A stretch of 64,000 bases of DNA, from the NCBI GenBank assembly GCA_017649645.1, contig JAGCGK010000042.1, positions 31,043-95,042 on the forward strand, in the 5' to 3' direction. Below are positions 1 through 8,841 of this stretch, in pieces (position 1 is the stretch's first letter; each line of letters starts with the position of its first letter). Position numbers and translations under genes: made by a program. The DNA comes from Clostridiales bacterium (GTDB taxonomy: Bacteria; Bacillota; Clostridia; Saccharofermentanales; Saccharofermentanaceae). The notes beneath the pieces are model-generated. The model had not been told where the DNA came from and did no database searches. It saw only the letters and a list, made by a program, of their open reading frames with translations.

Positions 1-2
1 AA

Positions 3-455
3 GTTGTTGACGGTTTTATCAATTCTACTGAGTGGTGCAACATCTGTGCTACATACGGAGTTAAATCCGGAGCTACAAGGGCTAAGGCTTCTATCGCTTC
101 TAAGAATGCAATTGCGTTTGCCACAAGACTTTATACAGAATGTCTCGGCAGAGAACCAGAAGAAGACGGTCTCAAATTCTGGAGCTTAGGACTTACAAAT
201 CTTGAACTTACCGGTAAACAGGCTGCACATGAGTTCTTCTTCTCTAAGGAGTTCAATGACTTTAATCTTAATAATGAAGGACTTCTTACGAGAATGTATA
301 AGACATTCATGGGTCGTGAACCTGATACTGACGGTATGAATTTCTGGCTCAATGAAATGAGTAACGGAATGACAAAAGAACAGGTGTTCAATAATTTCGT
401 TAATTCAGCAGAGTTTACTCAGATCTGTAAAGACTACGCAATCGACAGAGGTTGA
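3..455 (+). CDS. DUF4214 domain protein, C-terminal part (5' truncated by window edge)
   Basis: The open frame enters from the left edge (first full codon at base 3) and ends with TGA at 453-455, leaving 150 residues. It holds about two DUF4214-type units, recognisable by the repeating pattern LYxxxLGREPxxDGLxFW followed about 30 residues later by an F-N-S-x-E-F block. DUF4214 units are common in secreted or surface proteins of Clostridia, often as C-terminal repeats; their molecular role is not established. The same units occur in the transglutaminase-like protein at 48.3-49.9 kb. The N-terminal part, and so the enzymatic or structural function, lies outside the window. Confidence 0.8.
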   Translation, partial: VVDGFINSTEWCNICATYGVKSGATRAKASIASKNAIAFATRLYTECLGREPEEDGLKFWSLGLTNLELTGKQAAHEFFFSKEFNDFNLNNEGLLTRMYKTFMGREPDTDGMNFWLNEMSNGMTKEQVFNNFVNSAEFTQICKDYAIDRG

Positions 456-475
456 TAATTTACTTAATTTGAACT

Positions 476-502
476 GAAAGGAGTCACTAAGTGGCTCCTT
501 TC
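476..502. terminator. Bidirectional rho-independent terminator
   Basis: Hairpin with arms GAAAGGAGTCAC and GTGGCTCCTTTC around a TAA loop, between two convergent genes. T-rich sequence follows on the plus strand. Confidence 0.75.
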
Positions 503-1558
503 TTATTTCTGCTTTCTTTTCATTGATTTTCTTTGAATGAAGTATCCGATTATCATTATTATGATCGATAATGCTATACAACAGTAGAAGGATATCCCAC
601 GGCTGACAAGTTCGAGATTTGCAGGGCTTTGTACATCTGGAATCTGATCTAATCCGTTGATAAGGATATAGTCTGCGACTCCGATTCCGCCAGGTACTAC
701 CGGGATACTGTATACACCGATCAGAACCATTGACTGCACATTTATTACTTCATTTACGTTTGTGATACTACCGCCAAATGCAAGATATACAAAGACAGTT
801 GTTCCAATCGTTGACAGTCTTTGAAAGATATTCATGATCAAAGCTGAAAGCATATATTTCTTTTCAGTATTAATGAGTTGGACACTGTTTTTATATTGCT
901 CGATCGAATGTTCAACACGATTCAACTTTGCTTCTTTTTTTCGAATAAGATGAAGTCTAACACCGATATTTATAAAAAAGATAACAATCTTTTTAACCCA
1001 TTGTTCTTTTTTCAATATGAGTACAAAGATGACACATAAACTTATGATAAAAAGACTTCCTATAACGATCAAAACCTTGGCCGGAGTGTCAAAATCCCAG
1101 AAATTATGAGGGCTGCTGACAAATCCGAACAGACCAATAATGGCAAGCGAGATAGTATAAAGAAGCATGTTTGAGAGAAGAACAACTGCAGATTGTGCCA
1201 TTGTGATACCGTCGCGACTCATAAAATAAGCGCTGGCAGGTTGTCCTCCCGATGCAGAAGGGGTAATAGCGGAAAAATAGATATCAGCAGATGAATAAAG
1301 TAATCCGTGACTTTTGATCGGTTCATGCTTCTCAGACTTATTCAATGCTGAGATCAATATATCCAGAGCCTTTCCTTCGAAAAAGATGTTAAGGAATATC
1401 GTTGAACATGCAACAAATAGCCAGGGTAGATTTGCATTCTTCAATGTGTCGATCAAAAGTTCCAAAGAATAGCTTCCGCTCTTGGCCATGATAACCCAAA
1501 TACTGACTATCATTAAGACCAGAAATAATATCATCCATGGAATCTTTTTCTTAAACAT
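503..1558 (-). CDS. Integral membrane protein of the LPG synthase TM / UPF0104 family
   Basis: A 351-residue polytopic membrane protein. It resembles the flippase half of MprF-type lysylphosphatidylglycerol synthases and the UPF0104 family. Family landmarks are TPSASGGQPASAYFM near residue 90 and VPVVPGGIGVADYIL near 290, separated by several hydrophobic segments. The C-terminal aminoacyl-transferase domain of full MprF is absent, so it probably moves or modifies a lipid-linked substrate at the inner membrane rather than aminoacylating lipid; the substrate is unknown. The ATG at 1558 is preferred: GAGG lies about 10 bases upstream, while an in-frame TTG at 1567 sits directly on that motif. 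It stands alone, divergent from the amidohydrolase operon. Confidence 0.75.
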   Translation of the reverse strand: MFKKKIPWMILFLVLMIVSIWVIMAKSGSYSLELLIDTLKNANLPWLFVACSTIFLNIFFEGKALDILISALNKSEKHEPIKSHGLLYSSADIYFSAITPSASGGQPASAYFMSRDGITMAQSAVVLLSNMLLYTISLAIIGLFGFVSSPHNFWDFDTPAKVLIVIGSLFIISLCVIFVLILKKEQWVKKIVIFFINIGVRLHLIRKKEAKLNRVEHSIEQYKNSVQLINTEKKYMLSALIMNIFQRLSTIGTTVFVYLAFGGSITNVNEVINVQSMVLIGVYSIPVVPGGIGVADYILINGLDQIPDVQSPANLELVSRGISFYCCIALSIIIMIIGYFIQRKSMKRKQK

Positions 1559-1752
1559 CAAAAACAAGCCTCAAACGATTTATTTGTCTATTTTACATTT
1601 AAGTTTCTTAAGATACCATCTTCTTTTATCTTAATTTTTCATTAAGAAATCAAATGTCATTCCAAGAAATGCCTTTATATCAGGCTATTCGACATATAAA
1701 GAACGTAATGATAGAATCTTTTCTATATAAATAATATAAAAGAAGGTTTGGT

Positions 1753-3009
1753 ATGAGATATAGATTATATAATTCAAAGATCCTTTCCATGGAAGACAGA
1801 AATGTCATCGATGGTGAGATTTGGGTTAACGGATCAGAGATAGAGTATGTAGGAAATAGTAAAGAAGGAAGCGGATTTGATGAGGAGATCAATTGTGAAG
1901 GCAATCTTTTAATGCCTACACTTAAAAATGCTCATACTCATTCTGCTATGACTTTTTCAAGGTCATTGGCAGATAATCTTCCTTTGGACGTTTGGCTTAA
2001 CACTAAGATATTCCCGATGGAAGCCAAACTTAAGGATGAACACGTTTATTGGTTCTCCAAACTTGCTATTCTTGAGTACCTGAAAAACGGTATATCTCTT
2101 GCTTGCGACATGTATTTCTTCAGAGATGCCAGTAACAGAGCATCTGATGAGTCCGGATTCAGATTCTGTTATATCTCCGGTGCCAATGATTACGGCGGAG
2201 TAGATGATCTTGAAGAACAGTATCATATTCATAATGAGTATTCAGATCTTGTAAGCATGCATCTTGGCTGTCATGCTGAATATACAACGAGCAAAGAAAA
2301 CCTTATGAAGATCTCTGCTCTTGCCGATAAGCTCAAAGCACCTGTTTTCATGCATAATTCCGAGACCAGGAAAGAAGTAGAAGGATGTATCGAGAGATAC
2401 GGTAAGACTCCAACACAGATACTTGATGAACTCGGCATGTTTAACTACGGTGGTGGCGGATACCATTGTGTTCATTTTGATGATAAGGATTATGAGATCT
2501 TCAAGAAGAGAGACATGCTTGCAGTATTTAATCCTTGCTCTAATCTTAAGCTTTCATCCGGAATCGCTGATATTAAACGCTTTATTGATGAAGGTATCAG
2601 TGTTTCAGTAGGAACTGACGGAGCTGGCAGTAACAATAGCCTGAATATATTTAGAGATCTTTATCTTGCATGTGTTCTTCCTAATGTAAGAGGTGAGGGC
2701 GAAGCAAATATCGATCCGTATGTTCTTCTCAAAGGTCTTACATCTGTTGGTCCTAAGCATATGGGACTAGATAAGATCTGTTACCTTAAGGAAGGTCAGA
2801 AGGCGGATATCATGATGGTAGATATGACCGATCCTTCGATGCAGCCGATTAATAATATTATCGAGAATATCGTTTTCAGTGGTTCTCCTGATATCGTTAA
2901 GATGACAATGATCAACGGTAAGATCGTTTATAAAGACGGTGAATATCTCACTTTGGATAAGAAAGAGATATATGACCGTTGTAATTCTTTGATGCAGGAT
3001 CTCAGATAA
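1753..3009 (+). CDS. Amidohydrolase, SAH/MTA/5'-deoxyadenosine deaminase-like
   Basis: A 418-residue metal-dependent hydrolase of the amidohydrolase superfamily. The composite beta domain is at the ends and the TIM barrel between. Metal and catalytic residues in place are H61-x-H63 (NAHTHSAM), H201 with E204 (MHNSET), H238/H241 (YHCVH) and D289 (GTDGAGSNN). The MHxxET and GTDGxxSNN signatures are typical of S-adenosylhomocysteine, methylthioadenosine or 5'-deoxyadenosine deaminases, so deamination of an adenosine derivative is the likely reaction, though guanine or other amidine substrates cannot be excluded. A purine-rich AAGAAGG precedes the ATG. The TAA stop overlaps the next ABC gene's ATG by one base, implying translational coupling. 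Confidence 0.8.
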   Translation: MRYRLYNSKILSMEDRNVIDGEIWVNGSEIEYVGNSKEGSGFDEEINCEGNLLMPTLKNAHTHSAMTFSRSLADNLPLDVWLNTKIFPMEAKLKDEHVYWFSKLAILEYLKNGISLACDMYFFRDASNRASDESGFRFCYISGANDYGGVDDLEEQYHIHNEYSDLVSMHLGCHAEYTTSKENLMKISALADKLKAPVFMHNSETRKEVEGCIERYGKTPTQILDELGMFNYGGGGYHCVHFDDKDYEIFKKRDMLAVFNPCSNLKLSSGIADIKRFIDEGISVSVGTDGAGSNNSLNIFRDLYLACVLPNVRGEGEANIDPYVLLKGLTSVGPKHMGLDKICYLKEGQKADIMMVDMTDPSMQPINNIIENIVFSGSPDIVKMTMINGKIVYKDGEYLTLDKKEIYDRCNSLMQDLR

Positions 3010-4679
3010 TGAAGTTTATTCTCGAATACATGAAAAAATACAAGATTCAATGCCTTATCGGTCCGCTGTTTAAGGTGTTTGAAGTTGTATTCGAATTATT
3101 GGTGCCGTTGATAATCAAGAATATAATCGATAAGGGTATCGGCAATAATGATTCATCGTATGTTAAGCAATCAGTTATCCTTCTTATTGTATTTGCGATC
3201 GTCGGTTTTTCATGCACGCTTTTAGCACAATACATGAGTGCTTTTTCTGCTATCAATATCTGTTCAGATATGCGAGAAGATACTTTCTCGAAAGTATTGA
3301 GTTTCAGGTCAAAGGATATCGATAAGCTCGGAACATCAAGGCTTTTGACCACGCTTACATCTGATATCAATCAGATCCAGGTTGGAATCAATCTAGCGTT
3401 ACGACTTCTTCTAAGATCGCCTTTTGTAGTGCTTGGTGCTGTCATCATGGCATTTACAATCGATATGAAGATCTCACTTCTTTACGTTGCTGTCGTTGCT
3501 ATACTTGCAGTTATCATTGCTCTGAATTTCAGAAGATCTTTGCCGGCCTATAAAGCTGTTCGCTCTGAACTGGATAATGTTGTAACTGAGACGGATGACG
3601 GTCTTAACGGTGTTCGTGTTATCAGAGGTTTTACTCAGACAGATAATGAGACAAAGAACTTTAAGGTTCATACTGATAAGCTTAATAAGCTTCAGAGAGC
3701 TTCTGCCAAGATAACCACGATACTTAACCCTCTGACATTTCTTATCGTAAATCTTTTTCTATGCATTCTCATCTACACGGGTGCAATCGAATTCGGTAAC
3801 GGTAATCTTTCCCAAGGTGAGATCATAGCTCTTTATAACTACATGGGTCAGATCCTTGTCGAGCTTATTAAGCTTACTAATCTTATTGTTCAGATCAGCC
3901 GAGCTCTTGCTTGCTCTAACCGTGTTTCATCTGTTATCGAGACTCCTGTAAGCTCTGTAATCGATACATACGGTGCATCTGAGGAACTTCTTAATTTCAA
4001 TAAAGTCTCATTCTCATACAATGATGATGATTCGTATGCTCTTAAGGATATCTCTCTTTCTCTTCGAAAAGGCGAGAGTATCGGCATTATTGGAAAGACC
4101 GGTTCAGGCAAATCCACTCTCGGTGCTCTTATAGCTAGGTCGTATATGCCATCAGAAGGTGAGATCACATATGCTGACGGTACTCCTCCGAAGATCGGTT
4201 ATACGATGCAGAAGACGAGACTTTTCTCAGGAACAGTCGAATATAACATAAAACTCGACAGGGAAGACATTACAAGTGAAGATGTTGATCTTGCTATTGA
4301 CATCTCATGTGCCGGTGATTTTGTTAAGTCCAAAGATATGGAACTTACTGAAAGCGGGAAGAACCTTTCAGGTGGTCAGCGTCAGCGTCTTAATATCGCC
4401 AGGGCAGTTGCTTCAAAGCCTCAGATACTTATCCTTGATGATGCATCCGCAAGCCTTGATGCCATAACCGAAAACAAGCTTATAGAGAAGATCAATTCCA
4501 TGACTGAGATGTCAAAGGTAATAATCTCCCAGAAGATCAAATCTGTTAAGAACTGCGACAAGATCATTGTTCTTGACGAGGGTTCGATCGTTGACTGCGG
4601 AGATCATGAGACACTTCTTAAGAACAGCGATATCTACAAAGAGATGTATGCTCTCCAGACAAAGGAGGCTACAGTATGA
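3009..4679 (+). CDS. ABC exporter half-transporter, subunit 1 (degenerate ATPase site)
   Basis: A 556-residue fusion of a six-helix ABC exporter membrane domain (about residues 1-320) and a nucleotide-binding domain. Walker A is GKTGSGKS at 362-369 and the signature is canonical LSGGQ at 453-457. At the position of the catalytic glutamate after Walker B there is Asp (LILDD, D478), and the H-loop histidine is replaced by Gln (IISQK, Q508). Together with the partner gene this fits the asymmetric heterodimeric exporter pattern (TM287/288, BmrCD type), where this subunit supplies the degenerate Walker site and the good signature. The likely role is multidrug, lipid or peptide export. Coupled at both ends to its neighbours (1-base overlap before, ATGA overlap after). 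Confidence 0.9.
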   Translation: MKFILEYMKKYKIQCLIGPLFKVFEVVFELLVPLIIKNIIDKGIGNNDSSYVKQSVILLIVFAIVGFSCTLLAQYMSAFSAINICSDMREDTFSKVLSFRSKDIDKLGTSRLLTTLTSDINQIQVGINLALRLLLRSPFVVLGAVIMAFTIDMKISLLYVAVVAILAVIIALNFRRSLPAYKAVRSELDNVVTETDDGLNGVRVIRGFTQTDNETKNFKVHTDKLNKLQRASAKITTILNPLTFLIVNLFLCILIYTGAIEFGNGNLSQGEIIALYNYMGQILVELIKLTNLIVQISRALACSNRVSSVIETPVSSVIDTYGASEELLNFNKVSFSYNDDDSYALKDISLSLRKGESIGIIGKTGSGKSTLGALIARSYMPSEGEITYADGTPPKIGYTMQKTRLFSGTVEYNIKLDREDITSEDVDLAIDISCAGDFVKSKDMELTESGKNLSGGQRQRLNIARAVASKPQILILDDASASLDAITENKLIEKINSMTEMSKVIISQKIKSVKNCDKIIVLDEGSIVDCGDHETLLKNSDIYKEMYALQTKEATV

Positions 4680-6415
4680 GAAAGAATAAAGGTTCCATCT
4701 CAGCTCTTATAAGACTTCTTAAGATGTCCAGAGGAAGCGGTCCTAAGCTGGTATGTTCTATCATCCTTGCTGCGATAACATCAGTTCTTACTTTGTTGAT
4801 CCCGTATTTCTTCGGTAAGATCGTTGACCTTTTTGTCGGTGATCTTGATATGGGTCAGGTTACAAAATATCTTTTGTTCATCGTATCATTTATCATTACT
4901 ACTGCGATCCTGACTTACATAATGAATACTCTGAACTACAAGATCTCGTATGATACAGTTCAGAAACTTAGAGACAGCGCTTATGAGAAGATCAACAGAC
5001 TTCCTGTTTCTTATATCGAGAAGACATCAGTCGGTTCTATAGAGAGCCTTGTTATTAACGATTGTGAGACAGTAAGTGACGGTCTTCTTATGTCCCTTAA
5101 TCAGTTCTTTACGGGTATCGTAACGATCGTTGTCGTATTCATTATCATGTTTATCATTAACTGGAAACTTGCTTTGCTTATTGCAGTTATCACGCCGGTT
5201 ACTTTGCTGATCACTGCAGTATTCCTGTCATCGATCAATAAGCATCTCAAGGCTCATTCTGCAGCTAAGGGTAAGCAGACAGGTTTTCTTAACGAGATGA
5301 TCAGTAACTTAAGAGAGATTGATAATTTCGATATCGAAAAGAGTATCGACGGTAAGCTTAAGAATATCGATAAGGATTATCGTAAGATCGCTGTTAAGGC
5401 TACATTCCTTTCGTCTCTTGTTAATCCTTCGACAAGACTTTTTAACGGCTCGATATACGCTATAGTTGCTCTTTTAGGTGCATTAAGTGTTATCTCAGGA
5501 GGAATGACTGTCGGAGCATTATCGAGCCTTTTGGCTTATGCTACGACATATATGAAGCCTATTAACGAGATCTCCGGAGTTTTTTCAGAGTTATCGGATT
5601 CTCTTGCATGTGCATCGCGTATTTTCGAGTATCTTGATGAGGAAGAAACGGAGAGATTTGATAAAGAATGCTCAGTTGAATTTGAAGGCAATATCGAACT
5701 TAAGGATCTCGTATTTTCTTATGACGGCAAGCGTAATGTTATCGACGGTATGAACCTTAAGATCCCTTCAGGAACAAAGGTAGCAATCGTTGGTACTACC
5801 GGATGCGGTAAGACGACACTTATTAATCTTCTGATGAGGTTTTATGAGCCAAGGTCTGGTCAGATCTTGGTTGACGGTAAGCCTATTACTGATCTTTCAA
5901 AGAATGAGCTTCGTTCTCATGTCGGTATGGTCCCGCAGGATACATGGTTTAAGACTTCGACCATTAAGCGTAATATCCTTTACGGAGTACATGACAGGGA
6001 AGTTTCCGATGAAGAGATCGAGAAGACCTCCAGACTTTTGGGAGTACATTCGTTTGTTAAGCATCTGCCAAATAAATACGATGAGCTTATTACGAGTAAG
6101 CGTGAGGATATCTCTGATGGCCAAAGGCAGCTTCTGAGTATTGACAGAGCATTTATGAGCGATCCGGAGATCCTTATCCTGGATGAAGCTACTTCCTCAG
6201 TCGATGCGATCACTGAGAATAAGATCACATCTGCGGTCCGCGTGCTCTGTGAGGGAAGAACTTCAATTATCATTGCACACAGGCTCTCGACGATCATTGA
6301 TGCCGATATGATCGTTGTTATGGATCAAGGTAAGATCATCGAACTTGGCGATCATAAGACTTTGGTCAACAAAGGCGGCTATTATTCAAGACTCTACGAT
6401 TCATTTATGCAGTAA
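4676..6415 (+). CDS. ABC exporter half-transporter, subunit 2 (catalytic ATPase site)
   Basis: A 579-residue ABC exporter half-transporter, partner of the preceding gene. Six membrane segments are followed by a nucleotide-binding domain with Walker A GTTGCGKT (373-380), a Walker B ending in LILDE (catalytic E504) and H-loop H535 (IIAHR). The signature is altered to ISDGQ (480-483 for SDGQ). The complementary defects of the two subunits predict one active and one degenerate ATP site in the heterodimer. The ATG is preceded by AAGGAGG seven bases upstream and overlaps the previous stop as ATGA. The substrate is unknown; the deaminase-like enzyme first in the operon hints at a nucleoside-related or detoxification link, but that is only inference. 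Confidence 0.9.
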   Translation: MRKNKGSISALIRLLKMSRGSGPKLVCSIILAAITSVLTLLIPYFFGKIVDLFVGDLDMGQVTKYLLFIVSFIITTAILTYIMNTLNYKISYDTVQKLRDSAYEKINRLPVSYIEKTSVGSIESLVINDCETVSDGLLMSLNQFFTGIVTIVVVFIIMFIINWKLALLIAVITPVTLLITAVFLSSINKHLKAHSAAKGKQTGFLNEMISNLREIDNFDIEKSIDGKLKNIDKDYRKIAVKATFLSSLVNPSTRLFNGSIYAIVALLGALSVISGGMTVGALSSLLAYATTYMKPINEISGVFSELSDSLACASRIFEYLDEEETERFDKECSVEFEGNIELKDLVFSYDGKRNVIDGMNLKIPSGTKVAIVGTTGCGKTTLINLLMRFYEPRSGQILVDGKPITDLSKNELRSHVGMVPQDTWFKTSTIKRNILYGVHDREVSDEEIEKTSRLLGVHSFVKHLPNKYDELITSKREDISDGQRQLLSIDRAFMSDPEILILDEATSSVDAITENKITSAVRVLCEGRTSIIIAHRLSTIIDADMIVVMDQGKIIELGDHKTLVNKGGYYSRLYDSFMQ

Positions 6416-6425
6416 TAGCTTGATC

Positions 6426-6462
6426 AACTTACTTGACATCATCAAGTTAAGTTTGATATTTT
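6426..6462 (+). terminator. Weak terminator after the ABC operon
   Basis: An imperfect hairpin (ACTTGA/TCAAGT core extended by AACTT and AAGTT) is followed by a broken T tract. It ends just before the TTGACA (6464-6469) that may be the -35 element of the leuA leader. Confidence 0.45.
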
Positions 6463-6509
6463 ATTGACATATAGTAAACGCGTTGATAAGGAATATTACC
6501 TCTATCTTA

Positions 6510-6743
6510 GTCGCACAGAGAGTTGACGGTCGGTGTAAGTCAACGGACAGAGATCTTGGGAACTCACCTTTGAGCGGTCGAACAGAAAGCATCAGTGATT
6601 AAGTTCGAACGGAGAAGTCCACCGTTATCGGGACAGAATATCAGGAATCAATCCTTGTATTCGGTGAGTGCATCCAATGACGGATGAATTAGAGTGGTAC
6701 CGCGAACGCCCCTTCGTCTCTATGTAGATGAAGGGGCTTTTTG
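6510..6743 (+). promoter_or_regulatory. T-box riboswitch leader of leuA (leucine specifier CTC)
   Basis: About 230 bases upstream of leuA with T-box features in order: a stem I region containing GGTGTAAG, a specifier region GGGAACTCACC in which CTC (6563-6565) would be the leucine specifier codon, and the conserved T-box AGAGTGGTACCGCGAA at about 6691-6706. The intrinsic terminator follows at 6708-6743. Uncharged tRNA-Leu(GAG) should pair with CTC and the T-box and permit read-through. The specifier matches the leucine biosynthetic gene downstream, as in other Firmicute leu leaders. Confidence 0.9.
6708..6743 (+). terminator. T-box-controlled intrinsic terminator
   Basis: Hairpin GCCCCTTC.../...GAAGGGGC followed by TTTTTGTTT. 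Its 5' arm lies directly after the T-box motif, so the antiterminator and terminator are mutually exclusive. The leuA Shine-Dalgarno (GGAGG, 6747-6751) comes right after. Confidence 0.88.
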
Positions 6744-6759
6744 TTTGGAGGTATCAACA

Positions 6760-8424
6760 ATGATGAATTACGGTAAGTACAAAAGACCGCCGATGGTCCC
6801 GATAAAGGACCGCAAGTGGCCGTCAAATCAGATGACCAAGGCTCCGATCTGGTGCTCTGTTGATCTTCGTGACGGTAACCAGGCACTCGAGATCCCGATG
6901 AATCTCGAGCAGAAGGTCTATTTCTTTTCTTATCTCGTAAGGATCGGATTTAAGCAGATCGAGATCGGTTTCCCGGCAGCATCGGAGACTGATTACAATT
7001 TCACTCGTTATCTTATCGAAAACAATCTCATACCTGACGACGTAGCTATCCAAGTGCTTACACAATCCAGGGAACACATAATCGCGAAAACAATGGAAGC
7101 CGTCAAAGGTGCTCCGAATGTTATCGTGCATCTTTATAATTCGACGAGTACTCTCCAAAGAGAAGTGGTCTTCGGATTTGACAGGAAAGACTGCGTTAAT
7201 CTTGCTGTTGAGGGTGCTAAGCTCATCAAGGAATATATCGCGAAAGATACTTCCGATACTAACTACATCCTTGAGTATTCTCCTGAAAGTTTCTCGGGAA
7301 CTGAAGTCGATTTCTCAGTCGAGATATGCGACAGCGTACTTGATATATGGCAGCCGACACCTGATAACAAGGCTATCATCAATCTTCCTGAGACAGTTCA
7401 GCTTTCTACTCCGAACGTGTATGCTGATCAGATCGAATACTTCTGTACAAATACCAGATGGAGAGATTCTATACATGTTTCTTTGCACACACATAACGAC
7501 AGAGGTACAGGTATCGCATCATCCGAGCTCGGTATCCTTGCAGGAGCTGACAGGGTAGAAGGTACTTTGTTCGGTAACGGTGAGAGAACAGGAAATGCCG
7601 ATATCGTTACTCTTGCTATCAACATGATGATGAACGGTATAGATCCTATGCTCGATTTCTCTGATATAGATGAAGCGATCCATATCTATGAGACATCCAC
7701 GAGCATGCTTATCGATGACAGACATCCGTGGGCCGGTAAACTTGTATACTCAGCTTTTTCAGGTTCTCACCAGGATGCCATCAAGAAGGGTATGGAGCAT
7801 CTTAAGAAGTCCGGTTCAAAGATCTGGGAAGTTCCGTATCTTCCTATCGATCCGATGGATGTCGGACGTAACTATGAGCCTATCATCAGGATCAACAGTC
7901 AGTCCGGTAAGGGCGGAGTTGCTTATGTTATGGAGCAGTATTTCGGCTTAAGACTTCCGAAGAGCTTCTTGATCGATTTCCTGCCTATCATCAAGGATGA
8001 GACTGACAGGAACATGAAGGAACTTACTCCTCAGCAGATATTCGACATTTTCGATGATACATATATAAATGTTGTGACACCATTCAGACTTGTTTCATTT
8101 TCTGAAATAGCTCATGATGATAAGCATTCAGAAGTTGCTGCCAAGATCATGTATCGCGGTGAACTTAAGAGGATCAAAGGTAAGGGAACAGGTCTTTTGG
8201 ATGCTTTTGTCAACGGCTTTACATCAGCTTTTGATATCAGCTTTACGATCAGCATGTATAACGAGCATGCTATGAAGAGTGGTACAGATTCTGCAGCTAT
8301 CACATATATCGAGATCAAGAAGGATAAGGAGCGCAATGTCTACCTTGGCGCAGGCGTCTCAAGTTCCGTAACGAAATCATCCGTTAGAGCGATCATAAGT
8401 GCAGTCAACAGAATGATCAAATGA
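6760..8424 (+). CDS. leuA: 2-isopropylmalate synthase
   Basis: A 554-residue enzyme condensing acetyl-CoA with 2-oxoisovalerate, the first committed step of leucine synthesis. The HMGL-like TIM barrel shows WCSVDLRDGNQAL near residue 30 (metal and acyl site) and the SLHTHNDRG metal-binding HxH. The C-terminal third is the regulatory LeuA dimer domain. Length and the N-terminal KYKRPP...PIKDRKWP block place it in the longer type 2 LeuA group also found in yeast and actinobacteria. The start is ATG at 6760 with GGAGG eight bases upstream; in-frame triplets further up lie inside the T-box and terminator and cannot be the start. It stands as a single gene between terminators. Confidence 0.93.
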   Translation: MMNYGKYKRPPMVPIKDRKWPSNQMTKAPIWCSVDLRDGNQALEIPMNLEQKVYFFSYLVRIGFKQIEIGFPAASETDYNFTRYLIENNLIPDDVAIQVLTQSREHIIAKTMEAVKGAPNVIVHLYNSTSTLQREVVFGFDRKDCVNLAVEGAKLIKEYIAKDTSDTNYILEYSPESFSGTEVDFSVEICDSVLDIWQPTPDNKAIINLPETVQLSTPNVYADQIEYFCTNTRWRDSIHVSLHTHNDRGTGIASSELGILAGADRVEGTLFGNGERTGNADIVTLAINMMMNGIDPMLDFSDIDEAIHIYETSTSMLIDDRHPWAGKLVYSAFSGSHQDAIKKGMEHLKKSGSKIWEVPYLPIDPMDVGRNYEPIIRINSQSGKGGVAYVMEQYFGLRLPKSFLIDFLPIIKDETDRNMKELTPQQIFDIFDDTYINVVTPFRLVSFSEIAHDDKHSEVAAKIMYRGELKRIKGKGTGLLDAFVNGFTSAFDISFTISMYNEHAMKSGTDSAAITYIEIKKDKERNVYLGAGVSSSVTKSSVRAIISAVNRMIK

Positions 8425-8433
8425 AATAATATA

Positions 8434-8483
8434 GGGGATGTCACAAAAGTAATTGAACTCACTTGGGACATCCCCATTCTTTT
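8434..8483 (+). terminator. Terminator of leuA
   Basis: Perfect 9-bp stem GGGGATGTC (8434-8442) / GACATCCCC (8467-8475) with a 24-base loop, then ATTCTTTTT. The same stem sequence is reused in the terminator at 48200-48240. Confidence 0.85.
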
Positions 8484-8484
8484 T

Positions 8485-8646
8485 GAATTCCCGTTATTTG
8501 TACAGTTCTATAGCGGTACAGATGACTGTATTTTAGGAAGAATTCCCGTTGCTTGTACAGTCCTATAACGGTACGAATGACTGTAATTTTGCCGTTTTTC
8601 CCGTGATAAGTACAGTTTCTTAGAACTGTACAGATGACTGTAATTT
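8485..8646. repeat. Three tandem ~50-bp repeats rich in TACAG/CTGTA half-sites
   Basis: Three direct copies start near 8485, 8540 and 8595, with a period of about 55 bases. Each reads CCCGT...GTACAG...GGTAC or TGTAC...ATGACTGTA. Nine TACAG or CTGTA half-sites occur (8501, 8517, 8526, 8556, 8581, 8611, 8626, 8629, 8638), several as dyads such as TACAG-ATGA-CTGTA. Copies 1 and 2 can also pair CCGTTA or CCGTTG with TAGCGG or TAACGG, and copy 3 has an 8-bp palindrome GTACAGTT/AACTGTAC. No open frame is supported. It may be an operator array or structured RNA. Confidence 0.7.
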
Positions 8647-8686
8647 ATTGAAGACAAAAGGAAAGGTCTCATTAAAATGCCTTTGA

Positions 8687-8836
8687 AATCCAGTAATCTA
8701 TCCCTATTCACAGAGACTAAATACCGGATTTTCTTGTAAAATACAGCAAAAAGTTCCTGGTTATAGGGATTACTAACTGGATTCTAGCCAAAAATCCAGT
8801 ATTTTCTCCCTATCGTCAGGGAGAAACAACTGGTGT
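8687..8836. repeat. Four copies of a bipartite motif CCAGT-N6-TCCCT arranged as two inverted pairs
   Basis: Copies A (8687-8707, plus) and C (8793-8813, plus) and copy B (8763-8783, minus) share AATCCAGT-N6-TCCCTAT exactly, with unrelated 6-base spacers. Copy D (8818-8833, minus) keeps the core CCAGT-N6-TCCCT. A faces B across about 55 bases. C faces D directly and forms a strong hairpin with 14 of 16 bases paired and a 6-base loop. Fixed arms and fixed spacing with a free spacer suggest recognition by a protein dimer, a recombinase or an RNA-binding factor. Nothing coding is visible. Confidence 0.75.
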
Positions 8837-8841
8837 TTCAT

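Noticed and set aside
6694-6759. An in-frame upstream extension of leuA beginning with GTG.
   Set aside because: It would run through the T-box motif and terminator; the GGAGG site and ATG at 6760 are clearly better.
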